DNA from: Roseicella sp. DB1501
GTDB lineage: Bacteria; Pseudomonadota; Alphaproteobacteria; Acetobacterales; Acetobacteraceae
DNA length: 64,000 bases
NCBI RefSeq assembly: GCF_013112485.1
Contig: NZ_JABFHG010000003.1
Location: 434,001 to 498,000, forward strand
Direction: 5' to 3'
The position numbers and the translations under genes were made by a program. The first letter of the stretch is position 1, and each line of letters starts with the position of its first letter. Below, one piece after another: positions 1 to 9,078 of this stretch. Under the pieces are notes generated by a model. It did not search any database and was not told the DNA's origin. It worked only from the letters and a program-made list of their open reading frames with translations.

Positions 1-1
1 G

Positions 2-3000
2 CTGAAGGCGGTCTGGCACCGCGGCGCGGTCGATGCCGACGGCAAGACCGGCGACGGCGCCGGCATCCATATCGAGATCCCGCAGGACTTCTTCGCCGAG
101 GTGGTGCAGCGCGGCGGCGACCGGCTGCGGCCGGGCCGCATCGCGGTCGGCATGGTCTTCCTGCCGAAGAGCGACCTCGGCGCGCAGGAGCGCTGCCGGC
201 AGATCGTCGAGACCGAGATCCTCTCGGCCGGCTACGCCATCTATTCCTGGCGGCAGGTGCCGATCAACGTCGCCTGCATCGGCGAGAAGGCCAACGCCAC
301 CCGGCCCGAGATCGAGCAGATCCTGGTCTACGACCCGGAGCAGCGCGAGGCGGAGGTCTATGAGCGCGACCTCTACGTCATCCGCCGGCGGATCGAGAAG
401 CAGGCCATCGCCTCGCAGATCCCCGAGCTCTACCTGTGCTCGCTCTCCTCCCGCTCGCTCATCTACAAGGGCATGTTCCTCGCCGAGCACCTGACCGAGT
501 TCTACCCGGACCTGCTGGACGAGCGCTTCGTCAGCCGCTTCGCCATCTACCACCAGCGCTACAGCACCAACACCTTCCCCACCTGGCGGCTGGCGCAGCC
601 CTTCCGCACCATCGCCCATAACGGCGAGATCAACACCGTCCACGGCAACGCCAACTGGATGAAGAGCCACGAGACGCGGCTCTCGCACCAGCTCCTCGAC
701 CCCTATCTCGAGGACATCAAGCCGGTGGTGCAGGCCGGCGGCTCCGACACCGCGACGCTCGACAACGTCTTCGAGCTGCTGGTGCGCGGCGGCCGCGACG
801 CGCCGATGGCCAAGGCCATGCTCATCCCCGAGAGCATCGGCAACAACGCCACCATGCCGGAATCGCACCGCGAGTTCTTCCTCTACTGCAACGCGGTGAT
901 GGAGCCCTGGGACGGCCCGGCCGCCATCTGCGGCACCGATGGCCGCTGGGTGGTCGCCGGCCTCGACCGCAACGGGCTGCGGCCGCTGCGCTACACCCAG
1001 ACCGCGGACGGGCTGCTCATCGTCGGCTCGGAGACCGGCATGGTGAAGCTGCCGGAGGAGGCGATCGTCGCCAAGGGCCGCGTCGGCCCGGGCCAGTGCA
1101 TCGGCGTCGACCTCGCCGATGGCCGCTTCTTCACCGATGCGGCGCTGAAGGACATGCTGGCCGCGCGCCACCCCTTCGGCGACTGGACCAACCGCACCAT
1201 CCGCATCGACGGCATCGTCCGCGCCGAGCAGGGCGAGCCGGTGAGCTTCCAGGGCGAGGAGCTGCGGCGCCGCCAGCTCGCCGTCGGCTACACGCTCGAG
1301 GAGCTGGAGACGATCCTGCACCCGATGGTAGAGGAGGCGGCCGAGGCCGTCGGCTCCATGGGCGACGACACGCCGATCGCCGTGCTCTCGGGCCAGTATC
1401 GCGGGCTGCACCACTATTTCCGCCAGACCTTCAGCCAGGTCACCAACCCGCCGATCGACAGCCTGCGCGAGACGCGGGTGATGACGCTGAAGACCCGGCT
1501 CGGCAATCTCGGGAACATCCTCGACGAGGACCCGACCCAGTGCGACATGCTGATGCTGGACAGCCCGGTTCTGTCGAACGCCGAGTTCTCCAGCATGCGG
1601 CAGTACATGGGCGCGACCGCGCATGAGGTGGATTGCACCTGGCCGGCCGCGGAGGGCGCGGCCGGGCTGCGCCGGGCGCTCGAGCGCATCCGGCACGAGG
1701 CGGAGGAGGGCGTGCGCAGCGGCTGCGCGCATGTGATCCTGACCGACGAGAACCAGGGGCCGGAGCGGGCGCCGATCCCGATGATCCTGGCGGTCGGCGG
1801 CGTCCACTCGCATCTGGTCAAGACCTCGCTGCGCACCTTCACCAGCCTCAACGTCCGCACCGCGGAATGCGTCGATGTGCATTATTTCGCGGTGCTGATC
1901 GGCGCCGGCGCCACTACGGTGAACGCCTATCTGGCGCAGGAGAGCATCGCCGATCGCCACCGGCGCGGGCTGTTCGGCGAGCTGAAGCTCACCGACTGCG
2001 TCGCCCGCTACAAGAAGGCGGTGGACAAGGGGCTGTTGAAGGTGATGTCGAAGATCGGCATCTCCGTGCTCTCGAGCTACCGCGGCGGCATGAATTTCGA
2101 GACGATCGGCCTCTCGCGCGCCCTCGTCGCGGAATTCTTCCCCGGCATCCCGTCGCGCATCTCGGGCATCGGCCTGCAGGGCATCGCCCGCCGCGTGCTG
2201 GCGCTGCACCGCATCGCCTGGGATGCCGATGCGGTGACGCTGCCGGTCGGCGGCCTCTACAAGCTGCGCAAGCGCGGCGAGAGCCATGCCTTCGACGGCG
2301 GCCTGATCCACACGCTGCAGAAGGCGGTGGAGACCGACAGCTACCAGACCTTCAAGCGGTACTCCGAGGCGGTGCGCAAGCTCCCGCCGGTCGCGCTGCG
2401 CGACCTGCTCGACTTCCGCACCGAGGGGGCGACGCCGATCCCGCTCGAGGAGGTGGAGAGCATCACCGAGATCCGCAAGCGCCTGGTCGCGCCCGGCATC
2501 TCGCTCGGGGCGCTGAGCCCGGAGGCGCATGAGACGCTCTCCATCGCCATGAACCGCATCGGCGCCCGCTCGGATTCCGGCGAGGGCGGCGAGGATCCGG
2601 GGCGGGCCAGGCCGCGCCCCAATGGCGACAACCCGAACAGCGCCATCAAGCAGATCGCCTCCGGCCGCTTCGGCGTCACCGCCGAATACCTGAATAACTG
2701 CAAGGAGATCGAGATCAAGGTCGCGCAGGGCGCCAAGCCCGGCGAGGGCGGCCAGCTCCCGGGCTTCAAGGTCACCGGGCTGATCGCCAGGCTGCGGCAC
2801 GCGACGCCGGGGGTGACGCTGATCTCGCCGCCGCCGCACCACGACATCTACTCGATCGAGGATCTGGCGCAGCTCATCTACGACCTGAAGCAGATCAACC
2901 CGGAGGCCTCGGTCTGCGTGAAGCTGGTCTCGCGCAGCGGCATCGGCACCATCGCGGCCGGCGTCGCCAAGGCGAAGGCCGACGCCATCCTGGTCTCCGG

Positions 3001-4366
3001 CCATTCCGGCGGCACCGGCGCCTCGCCGGTCTCCTCGATCAAGTATGCCGGCCTGCCCTGGGAGATGGGGCTGTCGGAGACGCATCAGGTGCTGCAGCTC
3101 AACCGGCTGCGCCACCGCGTGCGGCTGCGCACCGATGGCGGCATCAAGACCGGGCGCGACGTGGTCGTCGCCGCCATGCTCGGCGCCGAGGAGTTCGGCA
3201 TCGGCACCGCCTCCCTGGTCGCCATGGGCTGCATCATGGTCCGGCAGTGCCACAGCAACACCTGCCCGGTCGGCGTCTGCACCCAGGACGAGACGCTGCG
3301 GGAGAAATTCGCCGGCAGCCCGGAGAAGGTGATCAACCTCTTCTCCTTCGTCGCCGAGGAGGTGCGGGAGATCCTCGCCCGGCTCGGCTACCGCAAGCTG
3401 ACCGACGTGATCGGCCGCACCGACCTGCTGAAGCAGGTCAGCCGCGGCTCGGAGGATCTCGACGACCTCGACCTGAACCCGCTGCTGGTCCAGGCCGATG
3501 CCGGCCCGCATGCCGCCTACTGCACGCAGGAAGGCCGCAACGAGGTGCCGGAGACGCTCGATGCCGACATGATCCGCGACGCCGCGGCGCTGTTCGAGCG
3601 CGGCGAGAAGATGCAGTTGCAGTACAACATCCGGAACACCCACCGGGCGATCGGCACCAAGATCAGCAGCAAGATCACCCGGAAATTCGGCATGACCGGC
3701 CTGCAGCCGGGGCATCTGGCCGTGCGCCTGCGCGGCACCGCCGGCCAGTCGCTCGGCGCCTTCGCCGTCCAGGGCCTCAAGCTCGAGGTCTTCGGCGACG
3801 CCAACGACTATGTCGGCAAGGGCCTCTCGGGGGCGAGCATCGTGGTCCGCCCGGCGCCCTCCTCCACCCTGGTCTGGAACGAGAACGCCATCATCGGCAA
3901 CACCTGCCTCTACGGCGCGACGGCGGGCGAGCTCTTCGCCGGCGGCCAGGCGGGCGAGCGCTTCGCGGTGCGCAACTCGGGCGCGACGGCGGTGGTCGAG
4001 GGCTGCGGCGCCAATGGCTGCGAGTACATGACCGGCGGCACGGTCGTCATCCTCGGCCAGGTCGGCGATAATTTCGGCGCCGGCTTCACCGGCGGCATGG
4101 CCTTCCTCTACGACCCGGAGGAGGTCTTCGAGAAGCGGGTGAACCCGGACACCCTGCTCTGGTCCCGCCTCGCCTCCACCCATTGGGAGGGGGTGCTGAG
4201 GGGGCTGGTCGAGCGGCATGCCCGGGAGACCGGCTCCCGCCTCGCCGCCCGGCTGCTGAACAACTGGGCGCAGGAGCGGGAGGCCTTCTGGCACGTCGTG
4301 CCGAAGGAATATGCGAAATACCTGCCGGTGCCGATGCAGGAGGCGGCCGCGGTCGCCGCCGAGTAG
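2..4366 (+). CDS. gltB: Glutamate synthase (NADPH) large subunit, 5' truncated
   Basis: The reading frame is already open at base 2 and runs to TAG at 4364-4366, giving 1454 residues. Full-length GltB is about 1500, so only some 50 N-terminal residues, including the catalytic Cys of the class II amidotransferase domain, lie outside the window. Domains in order are the rest of the glutaminase domain (AVWHRGAVDADGKTGDGAG near the start), the central domain, the FMN-binding synthase barrel (SGHSGGTGASP at about nt 3000), a [3Fe-4S] cysteine cluster (three Cys codons spaced C-x5-C-x4-C within nt 3230-3270) and the C-terminal GXGXG domain. The enzyme makes two glutamates from glutamine and 2-oxoglutarate in ammonia assimilation. 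The partner gene gltD is not visible and is probably upstream. Confidence is very high. Confidence 0.97.
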   Translation: MKAVWHRGAVDADGKTGDGAGIHIEIPQDFFAEVVQRGGDRLRPGRIAVGMVFLPKSDLGAQERCRQIVETEILSAGYAIYSWRQVPINVACIGEKANATRPEIEQILVYDPEQREAEVYERDLYVIRRRIEKQAIASQIPELYLCSLSSRSLIYKGMFLAEHLTEFYPDLLDERFVSRFAIYHQRYSTNTFPTWRLAQPFRTIAHNGEINTVHGNANWMKSHETRLSHQLLDPYLEDIKPVVQAGGSDTATLDNVFELLVRGGRDAPMAKAMLIPESIGNNATMPESHREFFLYCNAVMEPWDGPAAICGTDGRWVVAGLDRNGLRPLRYTQTADGLLIVGSETGMVKLPEEAIVAKGRVGPGQCIGVDLADGRFFTDAALKDMLAARHPFGDWTNRTIRIDGIVRAEQGEPVSFQGEELRRRQLAVGYTLEELETILHPMVEEAAEAVGSMGDDTPIAVLSGQYRGLHHYFRQTFSQVTNPPIDSLRETRVMTLKTRLGNLGNILDEDPTQCDMLMLDSPVLSNAEFSSMRQYMGATAHEVDCTWPAAEGAAGLRRALERIRHEAEEGVRSGCAHVILTDENQGPERAPIPMILAVGGVHSHLVKTSLRTFTSLNVRTAECVDVHYFAVLIGAGATTVNAYLAQESIADRHRRGLFGELKLTDCVARYKKAVDKGLLKVMSKIGISVLSSYRGGMNFETIGLSRALVAEFFPGIPSRISGIGLQGIARRVLALHRIAWDADAVTLPVGGLYKLRKRGESHAFDGGLIHTLQKAVETDSYQTFKRYSEAVRKLPPVALRDLLDFRTEGATPIPLEEVESITEIRKRLVAPGISLGALSPEAHETLSIAMNRIGARSDSGEGGEDPGRARPRPNGDNPNSAIKQIASGRFGVTAEYLNNCKEIEIKVAQGAKPGEGGQLPGFKVTGLIARLRHATPGVTLISPPPHHDIYSIEDLAQLIYDLKQINPEASVCVKLVSRSGIGTIAAGVAKAKADAILVSGHSGGTGASPVSSIKYAGLPWEMGLSETHQVLQLNRLRHRVRLRTDGGIKTGRDVVVAAMLGAEEFGIGTASLVAMGCIMVRQCHSNTCPVGVCTQDETLREKFAGSPEKVINLFSFVAEEVREILARLGYRKLTDVIGRTDLLKQVSRGSEDLDDLDLNPLLVQADAGPHAAYCTQEGRNEVPETLDADMIRDAAALFERGEKMQLQYNIRNTHRAIGTKISSKITRKFGMTGLQPGHLAVRLRGTAGQSLGAFAVQGLKLEVFGDANDYVGKGLSGASIVVRPAPSSTLVWNENAIIGNTCLYGATAGELFAGGQAGERFAVRNSGATAVVEGCGANGCEYMTGGTVVILGQVGDNFGAGFTGGMAFLYDPEEVFEKRVNPDTLLWSRLASTHWEGVLRGLVERHARETGSRLAARLLNNWAQEREAFWHVVPKEYAKYLPVPMQEAAAVAAE

Positions 4367-4432
4367 CGATAATCGGGGGAAGCGTCGTCACGGCGCTTTC
4401 CCCACCGCCGCCCGGATGGCATAAGCCGATCC

Positions 4433-5101
4433 GTGCGTGTCCTATATCACCTCCCGCTTTCGCCCTTTGCGCGCAAAGTCCGCCTGGCAATGGCGGAGAA
4501 GCGCATCCCTTTCGAGCTCCGCGTCGAGCGGGTTTGGGAGAGGCGGCCCGAATTCCTGGAAATGAACCCGGCCTGCACCGTGCCCGTGCTGCAGGAGCCG
4601 ACCGGCCTCGCCATCGCCGACAGCTACGCCATCTGCGAGTACCTGGACGAGGCCTATCCGGATACCGGCCTGCTGGGGCGCACCCTGGCGGAGCGGGCCG
4701 AGACCCGGCGGCTGGTCGCCTGGTTCGACGGCAAGTTCAACCTCGAGGTCACGCGCAACCTGCTCTTCGAGAAGCAGATGAAGCGCATGCTTGGCCGCGG
4801 CAACCCGGATGCCTCGGCGATCCGCGCCGGCTACCAGAACCTGCGGCCGCATCTCGAATATATCGGCTGGCTGGCGGAGACGCGGAGCTGGCTGGCCGGG
4901 GCGCAGCTCAGCCTCGCCGATTTCGCCGCCGCGGCGCATCTCTCGGCGCTGGATTACACGGGCGACATCGACTGGAGCCTGAACGAGGCGGCCAAGGAAT
5001 GGTATGCGCGCTGCAAGTCGCGCCCCTGCTTCCGGGCCCTGCTGGCCGAGCGGGTGAGCGGCCTCACCCCGCCGCAGCACTACGACGACCTGGACTTCTA
5101 G
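4433..5101 (+). CDS. Glutathione S-transferase family protein
   Basis: This 222-residue protein has a thioredoxin-like N-terminal domain (about residues 1-78) with the glutathione-site motif LPLSPFARKVRL (Ser10), then ENPACTVPVL-type and ADSYAICEYLD-type motifs, and an all-helical C-terminal domain (about 85-210). It has the usual length for a soluble GST. The start is GTG at 4433; no earlier in-frame ATG gives the conserved N-terminus MRVLYH. It probably conjugates or reduces electrophilic substrates with glutathione in the cytoplasm; the substrate cannot be told. It lies 66 nt after gltB, and a family A repeat begins 3 nt after its stop. Confidence 0.9.
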   Translation: MRVLYHLPLSPFARKVRLAMAEKRIPFELRVERVWERRPEFLEMNPACTVPVLQEPTGLAIADSYAICEYLDEAYPDTGLLGRTLAERAETRRLVAWFDGKFNLEVTRNLLFEKQMKRMLGRGNPDASAIRAGYQNLRPHLEYIGWLAETRSWLAGAQLSLADFAAAAHLSALDYTGDIDWSLNEAAKEWYARCKSRPCFRALLAERVSGLTPPQHYDDLDF

Positions 5102-5104
5102 CTT

Positions 5105-5205
5105 TCCCCACGAAGCCGCTGCGCGTCTTCGCGGGGGCCCCGGGATTCGCACCTGATCCTCGACGCGTCACGGCCTGCCGTGGCGAAGCCACGGCAGGGC
5201 AACCG
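5105..5205 (+). repeat. Dispersed palindromic repeat family A, copy 1
   Basis: This is one of four related elements of about 100 bp (others at 12617-12715, 37725-37823 and 42043-42142). Hairpin 1 pairs CCCCACGAAG (5106-5115) with CTTCGCGGGG (5127-5136). Hairpin 2 pairs CTGCCGTGGC (5175-5184) with GCCACGGCAG (5188-5197) around a GAA loop. It fills the tail-to-tail gap between the GST gene and the TPR gene, so it may act as a terminator for both strands. Confidence 0.85.
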
Positions 5206-5231
5206 GGGGCGCGACTGCGGCAACGGGCGGC

Positions 5232-6029
5232 TCACCGGCGCTTCGGGCCGGCCTCGTTCAGCGCCAGGTTCTGCTGCGCCAGATCGGCCGCGGCGCTGTC
5301 GGGCGCGACGGCGAGCACCTGCTGCCAGTCCGCCCGCGCCCCCTTCGCATCGCCGCGGAGCTGGCGGAGGATGCCGCGCTCGAGCAACGCCTCGGCATTC
5401 CGCGGGGCGAGCGCCAGGGCGTGGTCCACCGCCTTCGCCGCTTCCGGCAGCCGGTCCAAGTGGCGCAACGCCGCCGCCTGGAAGACGAAGGCCTCGGCCC
5501 GGTCCGGCTCCGCCGCCGTGACGCGCGCCAGGTCCTCGAGCGATTCCCGGTAGCGGCCGAGCGTGCCGAGCGCCACCGCCCGGTCCAGCATCAAGCCGGT
5601 ATCGTCGGGCGCGATGGTCAGCCCCATGGTCGCCGCCGCGAAGGCGCGGCCGGCCTGGTTGGCCAGCATCCAGCCCTGCACCGCCTGGGCGAAGACCGCG
5701 GCGCGCGCCGTGGCGCTGGCGGCACTGTTGCGGGCCAGCGCCTCCAGCCGCTCGGCGGCCTTCTCCGGCTCGCCCAGCGCCAGCATGGCCAGCGCCCCGC
5801 ATTGCTTCGCTCCCTCGCCGCCGCCGGCGCCCTCCCAGCTCTCGGCGAAGCTGAGCGCGCCATCCGGATCGGTGCGGAGCAGGTCGAGGCATTCCTCGTA
5901 TTGCGGCCCCTCGGCGAGGCGCGGGATGTCGGGCGGCAGCGGCAGGGCCTCGTCGGCCGCCCGGGCACCACCCATGGCGAGCAGCAGGGCGATGGCGGCG
6001 CCGAACAGGGCAGGAAAGGGCCGGAACAC
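5232..6029 (-). CDS. Secreted tetratricopeptide repeat protein
   Basis: The 265-residue product begins with a clear signal peptide (FRPFPALFGAAIALLLAMGG then ARA, cleavage near residue 25). The rest is alanine-rich helical TPR-type repeats, for example RAEAFVFQAAALRHLDRLPE and PRNAEALLERGILRQLRGD. TPR domains are protein-interaction scaffolds, so a periplasmic assembly or scaffold role is likely. The partner is unknown. It is transcribed away from the SDR gene across a 47-nt divergent gap. Confidence 0.8.
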   Translation of the reverse strand: MFRPFPALFGAAIALLLAMGGARAADEALPLPPDIPRLAEGPQYEECLDLLRTDPDGALSFAESWEGAGGGEGAKQCGALAMLALGEPEKAAERLEALARNSAASATARAAVFAQAVQGWMLANQAGRAFAAATMGLTIAPDDTGLMLDRAVALGTLGRYRESLEDLARVTAAEPDRAEAFVFQAAALRHLDRLPEAAKAVDHALALAPRNAEALLERGILRQLRGDAKGARADWQQVLAVAPDSAAADLAQQNLALNEAGPKRR

Positions 6030-6076
6030 GCGGCGGAGCCTAGCCGCGCGGGCGAATCCACGCCAGATCGGAGGGC

Positions 6077-6952
6077 ATGACGGAGCGTAATCCTGGAAGG
6101 CTGGTCGTCGCCGGCCTTGGCTATAGCGGCAGCGCCGTGGCGCGGGCCGCCGCGGCGGCGGGCTGGCAGGTGACCGGCACGGCGCGCGATCCGGCCGGCG
6201 CGGCGCCGCCCCCCGGCGTCGATGTCGTCGCCTTCGCGGCGGCCGGACCCGCGATCGCGGCGGCGACGCATCTCCTCGTCACCGCCGCGCCGGGCGAGAC
6301 GGGCGACCCGGTGCTGGCCGCGCATGAGCCGGCGATCCGCGCCGCCCCGGCGCTGCGCTGGATCGGCTATGTCTCGACCACCGGCGTCTATGGCGATCGC
6401 GGCGGCGCCTGGGTGGACGAGGCGACGCCGCCCGCGCCGGGGCAGGGGCGCAGCCAGCGGCGGCTGGCGGCGGAGGAGGCCTGGCGGGCGGCGGCGGCCG
6501 GGCGGGCGCTCGACCTGATGCGGGCCGCCGGCATCTACGGCCCCGGCCGCAGCGCCCTCGACGACCTGCGCGCCGGCCGGGCCCGCCGCATCCACAAGCC
6601 CGGCCATCTCTTCGGCCGCATCCACCGCGACGACATCGCCCATGCCGTGCTCGCCGCCCTGCGCCAGGCGGTGCCGCCCGGGCTGCGGGTGCTGCATCTC
6701 GCGGATGACGAGCCGGCGGAGAATGCCGCGGTGGTGGCGGAGGCGGCGCGGCTGCTCGGCCTCGACCCGCCGCCGCTCATCGACTTCGCCGCGGCGCTGC
6801 CGGCGATGTCGCCCATGGCGCGCAGCTTCTGGGCGGAGAACCGCCGCATCGGCAATGCCGCGACCAAGGCGGCGCTCGGCCTCGCCTGGCGCTATCCGAG
6901 CTACCGCGAGGGGCTGCGGGCGATCCTGGCGGAGGAGTCGGGGGCGGGCTGA
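6077..6952 (+). CDS. NAD(P)-binding SDR / epimerase family protein (YeeZ-like)
   Basis: The protein has 291 residues. The N-terminal Rossmann nucleotide-binding motif reads GLGYSGSAVARAAAAAG (residues 13-29). YVSTTGVYGD in the middle and MRAAGIYGPGR further on are typical of atypical extended SDRs related to YeeZ. Substrate and reaction cannot be assigned from sequence. It converges on the alpha/beta hydrolase gene with only 9 nt between the two stops, one of the few convergent junctions here without a family A repeat. Confidence 0.85.
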   Translation: MTERNPGRLVVAGLGYSGSAVARAAAAAGWQVTGTARDPAGAAPPPGVDVVAFAAAGPAIAAATHLLVTAAPGETGDPVLAAHEPAIRAAPALRWIGYVSTTGVYGDRGGAWVDEATPPAPGQGRSQRRLAAEEAWRAAAAGRALDLMRAAGIYGPGRSALDDLRAGRARRIHKPGHLFGRIHRDDIAHAVLAALRQAVPPGLRVLHLADDEPAENAAVVAEAARLLGLDPPPLIDFAAALPAMSPMARSFWAENRRIGNAATKAALGLAWRYPSYREGLRAILAEESGAG

Positions 6953-6961
6953 AGGCAGCCG

Positions 6962-7717
6962 CTACCCGCCCTCCAGCATCGCCCCCAGCACCCGCCGCAG
7001 CAGCCGCAAATCCTGCGGCCGGGAGAGGCGGTGGTCGCCATCCTTCACCAGCACCACCTGCACATCCGGCCCCTCGATGGCCTCGGCGATGCGCAGCGCG
7101 TGCTCCCAGGGCACGTCCGGGTCCCGCTGGCCCTGCAGCAGCCGGACGGGAACGGCGAGCGGCACGCCCGCCTGCAGCAGCAGGTGGCGGCGTCCCTCCT
7201 CGATCAGCGCGCGGGTGATGGGGTAGGGGTCGCCATAGGCGCTCGGCCGGTGCCAGACGCCCTCGCGCGCCATCGCGGCGCGCGCCTCGGCCGGCAGCGC
7301 CGCCTCGATCCGCGTGGTGAAGTCGGGCGCCGCGGCGATGCCGATCAGCCCGGCGACCCGCTCCCTCTGCCGCAGGGCGAGCAGCAGCGCGATCCAGCCG
7401 CCCATGGAGGAGCCGACAAGGATCTGCGGCCCCTCGGTCAGCGCCGCCAGCACCGCCGCCGCATCCTCGGCCCAGCGGCCGATGGTGCCGTCCACGAAGT
7501 GCCCGCCGCTCGCGCCATGGCCGCTGTAGTCGAAGCGCAGGAAGGCCTGGCCGCGCCCGGCGCAGAAGGCGGAAAGGTCCTCCGCCTTGCTGCCGGTCAT
7601 GTCGCTGTTGAAGCCGCCGAGGAAGACGACGCCCGGGCCCCGCCCGCGCCGCCGCCGCCAGGCGAGGGCGGTGCCGTCGCCGCGGTCGAGCCTGCCCTGC
7701 TCCTCCTCCCCGCTCAT
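6962..7717 (-). CDS. Alpha/beta hydrolase
   Basis: This 251-residue protein has the alpha/beta-hydrolase fold. The likely catalytic triad is Ser104 in GSSMGG, Asp199 in GQRDPDVPW and His229 in DGDHRLSR; FDYSGHGAS supplies the usual HG loop. The ATG at 7715-7717 overlaps the stop of the upstream fumarylacetoacetase-family gene by 4 nt (ATGA), so the two are translationally coupled. That suggests successive hydrolytic steps, perhaps on a ring-cleavage product or an ester. It is probably cytoplasmic, as no signal peptide is seen. Confidence 0.88.
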   Translation of the reverse strand: MSGEEEQGRLDRGDGTALAWRRRRGRGPGVVFLGGFNSDMTGSKAEDLSAFCAGRGQAFLRFDYSGHGASGGHFVDGTIGRWAEDAAAVLAALTEGPQILVGSSMGGWIALLLALRQRERVAGLIGIAAAPDFTTRIEAALPAEARAAMAREGVWHRPSAYGDPYPITRALIEEGRRHLLLQAGVPLAVPVRLLQGQRDPDVPWEHALRIAEAIEGPDVQVVLVKDGDHRLSRPQDLRLLRRVLGAMLEGG

Positions 7718-8883
7718 CGCCGCGGCAGGCCGCGCTGGGCGAGGTTGGCGAGGAGGGCGCCGATGCCGAAGCCCCAGGGCGGGCAGGCATCGGTGCGCGC
7801 CACCTCGTTCACCAGCGCGCCGAGCCGCGGCGTGGCGATGCGCACCAGATCGCCCGGCTTGTGGGTGAAGCCCTGGCCCGGCGCGGTGCGGTCCTTGCTC
7901 GGCGAGAAGGGCGTGCCGAGGAACAGCACCGCCCCGTCCGGATACTGGTGGTGCGGCCCGATGAGCTGGCCGACGATGTCGCGCGGGTCGCGGCTGATGG
8001 CGTTGACCGCGCCCCGCTCCTCCAGCCGGAAGCCGTCGGCGCCGTCGATCGTCAGCGCGATCTCGGCGGCGAGCACGTCGTCCAGCGAGAAGCCGTCGCC
8101 GAAGAGCCGCAGCACCGGCCCCAGGGCGCAGGAGGCGTTGTTGTCCTTGGCGCGGCCGAGCAGCAGGGCGGAGCGGCCCTCGACATCGCGGAGGTTGACG
8201 TCGTTGCCGAGCATCGCGCCGAGGATGGCGCCGCGGGCATTCACCGCCAGCACCGCCTCCGGCTCCGGGTTGCTCCAATGGCTCACCGGATGCACGCCGA
8301 TCAGCGCGCCGGGGCCGACCGCGGCCATCGGCTGGCATTTGGTGAAGATCTCGGCATCCGGGCCGATGCCGACCTCGAGATACTGGCTCCACCAGCCGCG
8401 CTCGACCAGCGCCGCCTTCAGGCGCATCGCCTCCGTGCTGCCCGGCTTCACCGCCGAGAGGTCGTCGCCGATGATGTCGCGGACCTCGGCGCGCACCGCC
8501 TCGGCCTGGCTGGCATCGCCGCGGCAGCGCTCCTCGATCACCCGTTCCAGCATGGAGCGCGCATAGGTCACGCCGCAGGCCTTCACCGCCTGCAGGTCGA
8601 TGGGCGGCAGCAGCCACGGACGATGGGGATCGCGCCGGTCATGCGCGCTGTTGGCGAGCGTCGCGGGCAGGTCGAGCGGCATCGGCACGCCGCGGGCGCG
8701 GATGGCGCCGACCGGATCGGATTCGTTCAGCCAGGCGCTCACCGTGCCGAAGCCCGGCGTCATGTCGAAGGCGGCGCCGCGCAGCACGGCGACCGCGCTC
8801 GGCCCGTCCGGCATCATCACCCGCGCGGCGAAGCAGCCATCCCGCCAATCCTCCGGCAATGCCATCCCTTCGATGCGCGGCAT
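7714..8883 (-). CDS. Fumarylacetoacetate hydrolase family protein
   Basis: The product is 389 residues. GVTYARSMLERVIEER, GDDLSAVKPGS, FTKCQPMAAVG and GTPFSPSKDR are characteristic of the long branch of the FAH superfamily, metal-dependent C-C bond hydrolases or sugar-acid dehydratases. The start at 8883 is chosen because GGGAGGAA lies 5-12 nt upstream of the ATG; a second ATG at 8865 lacks this. It heads a two-gene operon with the overlapping alpha/beta hydrolase and is divergent from the sugar ABC importer at 9079, so a shared catabolic regulon is plausible. The exact substrate is unknown. Confidence 0.87.
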   Translation of the reverse strand: MPRIEGMALPEDWRDGCFAARVMMPDGPSAVAVLRGAAFDMTPGFGTVSAWLNESDPVGAIRARGVPMPLDLPATLANSAHDRRDPHRPWLLPPIDLQAVKACGVTYARSMLERVIEERCRGDASQAEAVRAEVRDIIGDDLSAVKPGSTEAMRLKAALVERGWWSQYLEVGIGPDAEIFTKCQPMAAVGPGALIGVHPVSHWSNPEPEAVLAVNARGAILGAMLGNDVNLRDVEGRSALLLGRAKDNNASCALGPVLRLFGDGFSLDDVLAAEIALTIDGADGFRLEERGAVNAISRDPRDIVGQLIGPHHQYPDGAVLFLGTPFSPSKDRTAPGQGFTHKPGDLVRIATPRLGALVNEVARTDACPPWGFGIGALLANLAQRGLPRR

Positions 8884-9078
8884 TCCGTATTCCTCCCTGC
8901 CGGTCCGGCGCGGCAGCCTAATCGAGTCCGCGCGGGCGGGAAGCCCCCAGGAGCGGTCAGGGGAGGCGGTCAAGGAGGGAGGCCGTGCCGGATGGGCTTG
9001 CCGGCGGGCGGGGTTATGGCCGACCATCGCCCCGCAACAGGGGCGGGCACGCATCCGCCTCCGAACGGGGAGAGGTCC